Source: Chrysemys picta bellii
Lineage: Eukaryota > Chordata > Testudines > Emydidae
Direction of reading: 5' to 3'
Assembly: GCF_011386835.1 (NCBI RefSeq)
Contig: NC_088809.1
Span: 24,373,067-24,437,066, forward strand
DNA length: 64,000 nt
Shown piece by piece: positions 33,801 through 42,667 of this stretch (the stretch's first letter is position 1; every line of letters starts with the position of its first letter). A program made the translations under genes and the position numbers. The notes under the pieces are model-generated. The model was not told the DNA's origin, made no database searches, and was given only the letters and a program-made list of their open reading frames with translations.

Positions 33801-34483
33801 CGGATCCTGCCTGCCCCGGCCCAGACCGCCAGGTAAACGGCGCCACCAAGTGCCTCTCAGCTGGGCTGCCTGCCTGCCCGCCCTCCACGACCTCAGAGCC
33901 CTGCTGGGAGGGTGACAGCGCCAGGCTCCCCACCCAGCAGAGGAAGAAAGAGACTCACAGAGAGGTGCTCACTGACAGGCTGGTGCCGCATCCCTGGCCG
34001 GCCCAGCAGCCCTGCCACCATGACAGGGAGCAGCACGCTGCTCAGCACCTGGAGAGTGAGGCCACGGGTCCCCCTCCAGCACCCCCTGAAATACCCCCTC
34101 CAGCACCCCCCCGAAATACCCCCTCCAGCACCCCCCTCCAACACCCCCCGAAATACCCCCTCCAGCACCCCCCTCCAACACCCCCCGAAATACCCCCTCC
34201 AACACCCCCCGAAACACCCCCTCCAGCACCCCCCAGGTCCCCCTCCAGTTCCTGCCCCGCCCCAGCGCCTGTCTGGGAACGCTACGGGGCCGGGCACGTG
34301 GCGGTCCGGGGGGAGGGGGAGAAATGCCTTGTGGGCGGGGCGGACCGCTTACGTCACCGAAGCGCGCCCGGTCGCGCTGTGGCTGGCGGAACCGGCCGCG
34401 GCGCGGTTCGGCCCCCGGGGCCCTGCCGGCGGCTGCGGGGCCCGGAGGAGGCAGAGCCGGGGGCGGCCGAACCAGCGGAGCAT
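30747..34483 (-). CDS. ABHD11: ABHD11, alpha/beta hydrolase domain 11, 6 coding exons, 310 aa
   Basis: Mitochondrial serine hydrolase, reported to protect the lipoylated 2-oxoglutarate dehydrogenase complex (established knowledge). Coding exons on the minus strand: 34483-34353, 33531-33396, 33304-33131, 31879-31709, 31372-31191, 30885-30747. All junctions are GT-AG and in phase; total 933 nt. Residues 1-43 begin MLRW and contain Arg but no Asp or Glu, as expected of a matrix presequence. The fold motifs are VFLHGLLGSKGNF (oxyanion region), VDARNHGESPHS, the nucleophile elbow GHSMGG with Ser134, and GAGHWVHAD with His289. Length is close to human (about 315). It is upstream of the caspase in the same orientation. 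The start sits in a GC-rich, CpG-dense promoter. The identity of the acid residue of the triad is uncertain. Confidence 0.95.
30930..31080. repeat. Short tandem repeat in ABHD11 intron 5 (about 42-bp unit)
   Basis: GGGCTCACGCTGGGATCCCC followed by CGCCCAAACACGGTCAGCC recurs three to four times with the last copies altered. Confidence 0.8.
31191..31372 (-). CDS. ABHD11: ABHD11 exon 5
   Basis: Acceptor GCTGCAG|GTG; donor AG|GTGAGT. 182 nt, residues 205-265. Contains LLTNLVEAEGRYMWRVNLE and PTLFLAGSDSPYV. Candidate acids of the catalytic triad are Glu230 (in WRVNLE) and Asp259 (in AGSD). Confidence 0.94.
31709..31879 (-). CDS. ABHD11: ABHD11 exon 4 (lid region)
   Basis: Acceptor CCCAG|CCA and donor CCAG|GTACGG; 171 nt, residues 148-204. 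Begins PDLVERLVSVDIS, the strand after the nucleophile helix, then the variable cap helices. Confidence 0.95.
31880..33130 (-). other. ABHD11 intron 3
   Basis: 1251 bp between exons 3 and 4. Contains the imperfect hairpin repeat at 32340-32540. No extra exon recognised. Confidence 0.7.
32340..32540. mobile_element. Interspersed repeat copy forming a hairpin
   Basis: Arms of about 65 bp starting AACAGGAGTACTGGTAGCAC and ending GTGCCACCAGTACTCCTGTT surround a 17-nt loop, with two mismatches. It is followed by GACTAACACGGCTGCTACTC, the other end of the same repeat family as 52050-52287. Confidence 0.8.
33131..33304 (-). CDS. ABHD11: ABHD11 exon 3 (nucleophile elbow)
   Basis: Acceptor GCCAG|GTG and donor CGG|GTACGT; 174 nt, residues 90-147. 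Contains VDARNHGESPHS and the nucleophile Ser134 in GHSMGGKTAM. Confidence 0.96.
33396..33531 (-). CDS. ABHD11: ABHD11 exon 2 (start of hydrolase fold)
   Basis: Acceptor TTGCAG|G and donor CAAG|GTGAGA; 136 nt, residues 44-89. PLPLSYVVFDG is followed by VFLHGLLGSKGNF, the oxyanion-hole strand and loop. Confidence 0.95.
33610..33740. mobile_element. Fragment related to the TACCATA-type hAT
   Basis: GGATTACCATCCGTCCGGG followed by ATGACCTCTTTTTTGG resembles the left end of the 24336 element. Truncated, in ABHD11 intron 1. Confidence 0.4.
34075..34246. repeat. Minisatellite in ABHD11 intron 1
   Basis: CACCCCCCGAAATACCCCCT followed by CCAG (about 24-bp unit) repeats with one-step variants and a composite CACCCCCCTCCAA unit. 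It ends about 110 bp from the exon 1 donor. Confidence 0.88.
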
Positions 34484-34815
34484 CCTGGGGCGAAGCGGTC
34501 ACCAAGGTGACCGGCCGCGCGACGCCGCCTCACGTAGGGGTGGAGCCAGCGGGACTCCCTGGGGGCGGGGCTGTCCCAGGCGCCGCCCCTCACGCTGCGG
34601 CCCCAGCCGCTGGGAGCCAGAGCATCCCCCCGCCCGGCCCCGCCCACTGCTCCCTGCGGGAGGGGTCATGACCCCGGTGCCGCGCGCGCTGGGGACGGGA
34701 CGAGAGTGGCCCCTGGGGGAGAGCTGCTAGCGCGCGCGCTCCCGGCCGGTATCGGTCACGTGAGGCGGGTTTCGCTGGCCCAGGGCGCGGCCGCACAAGG
34801 CTCCTTTTGTTCTGC
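34255..34815. promoter_or_regulatory. GC-rich CpG-dense promoter region of ABHD11
   Basis: Very GC-rich, with many CpG dinucleotides around and upstream of the ABHD11 initiator ATG. No TATA box is evident, fitting a housekeeping promoter. No credible divergent coding gene was seen leaving it on the plus strand. Confidence 0.6.
34353..34483 (-). CDS. ABHD11: ABHD11 exon 1 (mitochondrial presequence)
   Basis: 131 nt; the donor GTAAGC gives phase 2, completing Thr44 with the first base of exon 2. The MLRW start matches human ABHD11. A longer overlapping minus-strand frame from 34505 is not used because it would not join exon 2 in frame with conserved sequence. Confidence 0.85.
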
Positions 34816-34819
34816 TGAG

Positions 34820-35600
34820 TGGGCAGCGCCCCCCCGCCCCCCGTGGGGCCCGGCACCGGGCGGGGGGGGGGGGGTTAGGGCAGCGCCCCCCGTGGGGCCC
34901 GGCATCGGGCGGGGGGGGGTTAGGGCAGCGCCCCCCCGTGGGGCCCGGCACCGGGGGGGGGGGTTAGGGCAGCGGCCCCCCCCGTGGGGCCCGGCACCGG
35001 GCGGGGGGGGGGGGTTAGGGCAGCGCCCCCCCCCGTGGGGCCCGGCACCGGGCGGGGGAGGGGTTAGGGCAGCGCCCCCCCCCGTGGGGCCCGGCACCGG
35101 GCGGGGGAGGGGTTAGGGCAGCGCCCCCCCCCCGTGGGGCCCGGCACCGGGCGGGGGAGGGGTTAGGGCAGCGCCCCCCCCCCGTGGGGCCCGGCACCGG
35201 GCGGGGGAGGGGTTAGGGCAGCGCCCCCCCGTGGGGCCCGGCACCGGGCGGGGGGGGGGGGGGTAGGGCCGCGCCCCCCCGTGGGGCCCGGCACCGGGCG
35301 GGGGGGGGGGGGGTAGGGCAGCGCCCCCCCGTGGGGCCCGGCACCGGGCGGGGGGGGGGGGGTAGGGCAGCGCCCCCCCGTGGGGCCCGGCACCGGGCGG
35401 GGGGGGGGGGGGTAGGGCAGCGCCCCCCCGTGGGGCCCGGCACCGGGCGGGGGGGGGGGGGGTAGGGCAGCGCCCCCCCGTGGGGCCCGGCACCGGGCGG
35501 GGGGGGGGGTTAGGGCAGCGCCCCCCGTGGGGCCCGGCACCGGGCGGGGGGGGTTAGGGCAGCGCTCCCCCGCCCCCCGTGGGGCCCGGCACCGGGGAGG
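34820..35600. repeat. GC minisatellite, about 16 units of 47-51 bp
   Basis: Each unit has GTGGGGCCCGGCACCGGGCG, then a G run of 5 to 14, then TTAGGGCAGCGC and a C run. Units differ mostly in run length. It begins about 340 bp upstream of the ABHD11 ATG. Proline/glycine-rich open frames on both strands are artefacts. Confidence 0.95.
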
Positions 35601-37490
35601 TTAGTGGAGGCGTCCCTGCAGGGGGCAACACTGTCTGGTTTCTCTGAATTACTGGGCAGCGCTCCCCAAGCTGGCCTGCCTCTGTCCTGCTCCTCTCCAT
35701 GTGTAGGGGAAACAGCCGCCCCACGCCAGCCCCCGTCTCCTGGCTTGCACTGACAGGGTGGCTGCCCTGGCCAGGTGTCCTCTCCCTCCCTGCACGGATC
35801 AGGAGCCCCCTTCTCCAGCCCTGCTGTGGCAGGTGGCTGCCCCAGTTAGGGGCTCTTCTCCCCTTCTCCTGCATTGCCCTGGGGAGCTGGCAGCCCGTGG
35901 ATGGCATGGAGCTCTGGATTTGTGTGTAATAGTTCCTGCTGGCGCTCACTGAGCGTGCCTGGGGTGCTGTGCCACCTCTTCTGCCCACCATCCCACCTGG
36001 TGTGGGCCTGGCCCTCTGAGGGGGCTGGGGCCTGTGTTAATCATCTCCTAGGGTTTGATGATGAGATCAGAGAGTGAGAAACCAGATAAACAGGTGGAGC
36101 CTGCCAGGGCTTATGGGGCTATCAAGCCATAAAACCAGCTGGGACAAGGCCTCAGACTCTTCTGATAAGCCAGGCCATGTGAGGGAACAGGGCTGGGCCG
36201 GTTGTGCGTATGTGACCACCTGGGCACTCAGCTAGCTCTGTGACCTTTGCCCAGGTACCCAGCGCATAGCTGGGGCTCTTGGCTCAGGGGATCTCCAGTG
36301 TGGGTGATGCAGGAAGAAGTCGTCTAAGTCTGAGGAGGGATTTGCTCTGTGGATTTCTTGTGTTGCCTGGCATTGGGCTTAGGCAGGCCTCTCATCCAGT
36401 ATTAAACTGGGCTGTCCTGTCCAACTTTTGTGGGGTTTGTTTCCCATCCAGTACTGAGATCGAACCAGATGTGGTTTTGTCCTGTATTGGGCAAACGCCC
36501 TTTTGAAGAGCGTGCTGTTCCATCCCTGCTAGGTGCATGCAAGGTCATGATGGGGAGGGGGCGAGGTCATGCCGGCAGGGGTATGTCCACATCATTCCCA
36601 GAAGTAGTCATGTCCGGTATCCAGGAATGCATGAGGCCACCCTAACTCGAATGGGGGCAGGCTGCCAGTAACCCAGTAGATGCTGCTGCTGGGCTCACCA
36701 GTATGTGAGGCCTCTATATGGCAGCTGCCCATGGGAAGGCCAGACGAGCCATTTCGGTCTAAGTCCATCTGCCTCTCCCCAAATTCAAATGTCCTTCTGG
36801 GCTAAGTCATCTCCTGCCCAGACTGGCTCCATGAGGTTGTTCTGGGTAGTTACAGTGTTTTTGTGTAGACAAATCAGCGCAGCGCAGCCCCCTTGTGTGG
36901 CCACACTTCTCTTGGTATTAAGTTGCTTAGCCTGGGAGAACTTATCCAACCCAAGCAATGCTGCTGTAACTGCAGACACCTAGGGGGTTATATCAATTTA
37001 TCTACATTGATTTTTCTGCCATCGTAGTTGTCTGTGCAAAGCTGTGCTTGGACCAGCCCTGAAAGCGATCTCTGTCCCTCCGCAGCACCAGAGTTCTGTA
37101 ATACACACTGAGGCCTGCTTTCTGTCCAGCCCCTTCTCATTTCCTCTGCGTCCTGCTTCTCATCACAGTGCTGATCACTGATGCCTCATCTTGTGAGGGA
37201 GCTGTGCTGGTCCCCCAGGGCTTGACTCTGCTTAGGCAAAACAAGTGCAAGCACAATGTGCTCAGCGCTACACCGCAGTGTACGTAACGTCCAGACAGCT
37301 TTCTGTCCAGCTGGGGGCCAGGGTTTGATTCCTTATTCACCTCCTGTGATTTTTTTCGGGGTTACCTGAGGTGTCTGGGGTGAATCACTACCACTTGCTC
37401 ACAGGGTGGGGGGAGTCCTGTCTGCCCACCATGGGAAACCCTTCCAATCCACTGGCTGCTTGCATCACAGGCAGTTACATGAGCCCCACT
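35601..37490. other. Intergenic, no gene recognised
   Basis: Unique-looking sequence without conserved coding motifs. Part of 36820-37060 resembles diverged MITE sequence but I could not define its ends. Confidence 0.45.
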
Positions 37491-37494
37491 CTTT

Positions 37495-39760
37495 TCTATA
37501 GGAACATAAGAATGGCCATACTGGGTGAGCCTAATGGTCCATCTAGCCCAGTATCCTGTCTTCCAACAGTGGCCAATGCCAGCTGCTACAGAGGAACTGA
37601 ACAGAATAGGGCAATTATCCAGTGATCCATCCCCTGTTGTCCAGTCCAAGTTTCTGGCAGCCAGAGGCTTAGTGCCACCCAGAGCATGGGGTTGCATCCC
37701 TGACCATCTTGACTAATAGCCACTGATTCACATGTCCCCCATTAACTTACCTAAATATTCTTTGAACCCAGTTATACTTTTGGCCTTCACAACATTTCCT
37801 GGCATTGAGTTCCACAGATTGACTGTGTCTTGTGTGAAGAACTCCCTTTTGTTTGTTTCAAACCTGCTGCCTATTAATTTTATTGCGTAACCTCTGGTTC
37901 ATGTGTTATGTGATGGGGTAAATAACACTTCTTATTCACTTTCTCTGCACTATTTATGATTTTATTGACCTCTATATTATCACTCCTCAGTCATCTCTTT
38001 TCCAGGTGAACAGTCCCAGGCTTACTAATCTCTTCTTGCATGGAAGCTGTTCCAACCCCCTAATCATTTTTGTTGCCCTTCTCTGTACCTTTTTCCAATT
38101 CTAATGTATCTTTTTTGAGATGAGTGACCAGAACTGTATACAATATTCAAAGTATGTGCATGCCATGGATTTATATAGTGCCATTATGATATTTTCTGTC
38201 ATATTATCTAAGCCTTTCCTAATGGTTTCTAACATTGTTAGCTTTTTTGACAGCTACTGCATACTGAGCAGATGTTTTCAGGCAACTATCCACAGTGACT
38301 CCAAGATTTTTTTTCTTGAGCGGTAACAGCTAATTTAGATCCCATCATTTTGTATATACAGTTGGGATTATGTTTTCCAATGTGCATTACTTTGCATTTA
38401 TCAACATTTGAATTTCATTTGCCATTTTCTTGCTCACTCACCCAGTTTAGTGATATCCCTTTGCAACCCTTTGCAGTCTTCTGTAGACTTAACAATCTTG
38501 AGTAATTTAGTATCCTCTGCAAATTTTCCACCTCACTGTTCACTCCCTTTTCCAGAATCATTTCCAAACATGTTGAACAGCACTGATTCCAGTGCAGATA
38601 CTTGGGTGACCCCACTATTTATCTCTCTCCACTGTGGCCTGCTCTACACTAACCCCCCCAATTCGAACTAAGGTATGCAACTTCAGATACGTGAATAACG
38701 TAGCTGAAGTCGACGTACCTTAGTTCGAACTTACCGTGGTCCAGACGTTGCAGGCAGGCTCCCCCGTCGACTCCGCGTACTCCTCTCGCCGAGCAGGATT
38801 ACCGGAGTCGACAGCGTGCACTTCTGGGGTCGATTTATCGTGTCCAGACAAGACGCGATAAATCGAACCCAGAAGTTCGATTGCCTGCTGCCGAACCGGC
38901 GCGTAAGTATAGACAAGCCCTGTGAAAATGGACCGTTTATTCCCGCCCTTTGTTTCCTATCTTTTAACCAGTTACTGATCCATTGCAGGACCCTCTTATC
39001 CCAAGACTGCTTACTTTGCTTAAGAGCCTTTGGTCAAGGACCTTGTCAAAGGCTTTCTGAAAGTCCAAGCACACTATAATCACTGGATCACCCCTGTCCA
39101 CGTGATTGTTGACCCCTTCAAAAAATTCTAATAGGTTGGCGATGCATGATTTCCCTTTACAAAAGCTATGTTGAATTTCCGTCAACGTAATGCGTTATTC
39201 TATGTTTCTGATCATTCCAACTTTACCAATTTGCCTGGTACTGAAGTTAGGCTTACTGGCCTGTAATTGCCAGGATCACATCTGGGGCCTTTTTAAACAA
39301 TTGGCGTTACATTAGCTATCTTCCAGTCATCTGGTACCGAGGCTGATTTAAGCGATAGGTTACATACCACAGTTAGTAGCTCTGCAGTTTCATATTTGAG
39401 TTCCTTCAGAACTCTTGGGTGATACCATCTGGTCCTGATGACTTCTTATTGCTTAATTTTTCAGTTTGTTCCAAAACTTCCTCTAATGACACCTCAAGCT
39501 GGGACAGTCCCTCAGATTTGTCACCTAAGAAGAATGGCTCTCATGTGGGAATCTCCCTCACATCCTCTGCAGTGAAGACCAATGCAAGGAATTAATTTAG
39601 CTTCTCTCCAACAGCCTAGTCTTCCTCGAGTGCTCCTTTAGCATTTTGATCATCCAGTGGCCCCACTGACTGTTTGGCAGTCTTCTGATGTACTTACAAA
39701 TGTTTTTGCTGTTAGCTTTTAAGTCTTTTGCTAGTTGCTCTTCAAATTGTTTTTGGCCTG
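37495..39760 (-). mobile_element. CR1-family LINE, 5'-truncated and degenerate
   Basis: The 3' end begins GGAACATAAGAATGGCCATA. Minus-strand frames keep reverse transcriptase pieces (SFCKGKSCIANLLEFFEGV, then LDFQKAFDKV near 39070). A MITE is inserted at 38636-38920. This subfamily differs from the ATTCTATG-ended CR1s at 42.8 and 52.9 kb. Confidence 0.85.
38636..38920. mobile_element. MITE-like insertion inside CR1
   Basis: Ends GCCTGCTCTACACTAAC and GTATAGACAAGCCC are imperfect inverted repeats. The interior is strongly self-complementary (ATTCGAACTAAGGTA ... TACCTTAGTTCGAA; GGTCGATTTATCG ... CGATAAATCGAACC). The host CR1 resumes after a short CTGTG duplication. Confidence 0.75.
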
Positions 39761-42659
39761 CCTAATTATACTTTTACACTTGACTTGCCAGAGTTTATGC
39801 TCCTTTCTATTTTCCTCACTAGGATTTGACTTCCAGTTTTTATGGGATGCCTTTTTGTCCCTAATCCCCTCACTTACTTTGTTGTTTAGCCATGGAGGCA
39901 GGGTTTTTTTCTCGTCCTCTTACTGATTTTTTTTAAATTTGGGGGTACACATAGTTTGAGTCTCTATTATGGTGTTTTTAAAATTTTTCATGCAACTTGC
40001 AGGCATTTCACCCTTGTGCCTGTTCCTTTTAATTTCCATTTAACTCGCCTCCTCAGTTTTGCGTATTCTCTTACACGCAAGCACCCCACTTTGTGATATT
40101 CAAGTGTTCAGTCCCTTGTATTTTGGGCACCCTTAATATGCACCTATCCGCTGCCTCTGTGGAAGCAGTGCATCCAGTTCACTGGTTTCACCTTAGTTCG
40201 GCATTGTCCTTAGCACATGGCACTTATACAGATCTATAATAAAACCAAATTGAAGTTTAATTAACAGAGCTTGAAATAGAGGTTCAAATAAAAGAAGTAG
40301 CCAAAATCAAGGGTTTGGAAATCTAAGATTCCAATTAAAATAAAACACTATCTACAGCCTATGCTTATTAACAAGTGACTTTCCTGTCTAACAAGGTATT
40401 TCTCACCCAGTGGTCAGTCCTTGCAGCGGTTGTCCAGTTCAGAGCGCTGGGATCCAACTTTCATGAGGCACCCCTGCTAACTTTCTCCTTGGCATAACAA
40501 CTTGTGCCATTTCCTTTGCTCTTCTACAGTTACAGGCTGTTTGTGCTGTCTCCACAGATGTTCACCATTCCCCGTGGTGATCGAGCTAGCCCTGAGGCCC
40601 TGCCTTGCCCCAAGTGCCAAGGCTCGCTTCAACAGTTGTGCAGCCTAATCTACATTTGACATCTGCTAAACTATTTTCCATACTACTATCGTGCAATAGC
40701 CATGGCAACCAGCTAGTTCTTAGCTTTTGGCAGAGACCCTACATGACCCCCTTTGATGACCAGTTGAGAAGTTGGTCGGACACAGGGGTAATAGACCTGC
40801 TTGGCATGTCAGAGTAACACCTCCGTTTTGGGGACTGTGAGGTTTACTCAGGGTTTGTGATGTGCATGGAGGAGCATGCACACATTGTAGTATGTTGAAC
40901 AGGAAATGCTCCTGGGCTCTCCCCATGCACAACAGACACCAAGTGGAATCCACCTCCTTCCCCAAGTCCACCCTGGGTGGAGAGGGATTCTGGTGCCCAC
41001 TGCTGCACCTTGGTCTCTGCATCTTCCCTCATTGGGCCTCACTCTCTTGCCTTGGAGAGGGGCACTCATGTCTGTGTCCCTAGCCCTGTGTGAAGGTCAC
41101 TGGGGTCATATCCCCCAGAATCTCTGCCCCCAAATGGGGCATTGGTGCCTATGTTGTTTTATGGAACTGGGCCTGGGCCCCTAGCCTGGGGCTGAGGGTT
41201 CCACTGGGCAACAGGCTGCCTAGGGGGTAGGTGTTGCAGTGCTGAGTGGAGCAGCACCTGTGCACCTTTGAGGATCTGGGCCTCAGAAATTTAGGTGCCA
41301 CTGAGTTCCTCAAACCCTAGCCCTGGAGGCATCTGAATCCCTCAATGGCTAAATTTTCACTGTAAAAATCCCCTGGTTTTGTTTCTGCTGCTGGGCACAT
41401 GCACGCCTCAGCCTAGGCCTCCGGACACCTAGCTCATGCTTAAGCCCCAGCAGTCTCCTCAAACCAGGTGAAGATAGGTGTTCGTTTGCCTGTCTATCTC
41501 GCCTACCCACATGGGGCCCTTATAACCTTTAGCCCAGTGGCTAGGGCACTCCCTTGGGCTGTGGGAGACCCAGGTGTAATTCTCCCCTTGCCTGATGGGG
41601 AGAGAAGATTTGAACAGGGTTCTCCTTTCTCCCCATCAGGCAAGGGAAGAATTAAACCTGGGGCTCCCACCTCCCAGGAGAGGGCACCAACCCCTGGACT
41701 TTGGGCTAGTCCAACGTAGGGTTCTCGGAATCTCTCCTGCTGAAGCTGTTCTACTTTGGATAAACACTTAACTAGCCATTGGACCAGAGAGCAGTGGTGT
41801 GTCTACAGTGCATTCAGAGATGTGATTGCAACATGTGTAGACATACCCCAGCTGGCCTTGAACAAAGCTAGCCCTTTCTAGCTCAAAGCTAGCTCAAGTA
41901 AGCCATGGTGCCTAGAAAATCACAGTGATCCACAAAGCCTGGGTTAGGCCCGTAGGCCCAGACAGTGCACGGGGAGAAAGAGGCACCTGAGAATGGAGTC
42001 CACAGAAGCCAGTACACTAGGTAGGGAGCTGCCTAAGCTGTCCAATAGCAGATGCTGATGAGAGGGGTGTGTCCTAAACCCTGCTCCGCTTAGGGAGTTG
42101 GGAGGCCCCTAGCTCTGCTAGCAATGCACAGCCATCAACCCCTTTCCTGGAGCTAGTGCCTCAGCTGATTTTCACAAGAGGGGGAGGAGGTGCTGCCCCC
42201 TCCCTTATAGCTTGTGACCCCATGGCTAGAGCACACCCCTGGGATGTGGGAGACTCAAGTTTAAGTCCCCCCTCCGCCTGATGAGGAGAAACAACTAACA
42301 GAGATTTCCCACCTCTCAGCAGCATGCTCTAACCACAGGGCTCTGGGGCAGTCTGACATGGGCCTGCCTCAGTCTCTGCTGGTGAAGCTGTTCCACTGTG
42401 GATAAATTATTGACTAGTCATTGGGCCAGTGAGCAAGAGAAGGACTCTGTAGCCTGGTGGTTTGGGCACCTTCCTGGGAGGCAGGAGACCCAGGCTCTCC
42501 TCCCCCTGCTCCAGTGATTATCTAAAGTGGAAAAGCTCCAACAGGAGAGAGTGCTGGAACCTCCCATGCCAGTATGCCAGCCTGGTGGTTAGCGCACTCC
42601 CCTGAGGGGTAGGAGACCCAGGTTCCCCATCAGGCAGGGAGAGAATTAACACCCTAGTG
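39761..42659. other. Intergenic; tRNA-like modules at its end
   Basis: No coding exon recognised. AT-rich unique-looking sequence to about 40.8 kb, then GC-richer sequence leading into tRNA-like inverted modules. Confidence 0.45.
41525..42650. repeat. Diverged tRNA-like modules, partly in inverted pairs
   Basis: CCCAGTGGCTAGGGCACTCC followed by GTGGGAGACCCAGGT recurs near 41530, 42230, 42455 and 42590. The first copy is followed by its own reverse complement (to about 41712), forming a fold-back with GCCTGATGGGGAGA-type sequence at the centre. The A- and B-box spacing is tRNA-like. The family is unnamed here. Related modules lie at about 13339-13640. Confidence 0.55.
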
Positions 42660-42667
42660 CTCTAAGC

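Noticed and set aside
34324..34730. A divergent plus-strand gene from the ABHD11 CpG-rich promoter
   Set aside because: Frames are composition artefacts without conserved motif or splice structure.
34706..35540. Proline/glycine-rich repeated open frames upstream of ABHD11
   Set aside because: They are produced by the GC minisatellite. No start context, splice sites or conserved domain.
25383..35600. Regular repeats considered as CRISPR arrays
   Set aside because: The units are contiguous minisatellites without unique spacers, in a vertebrate genome.
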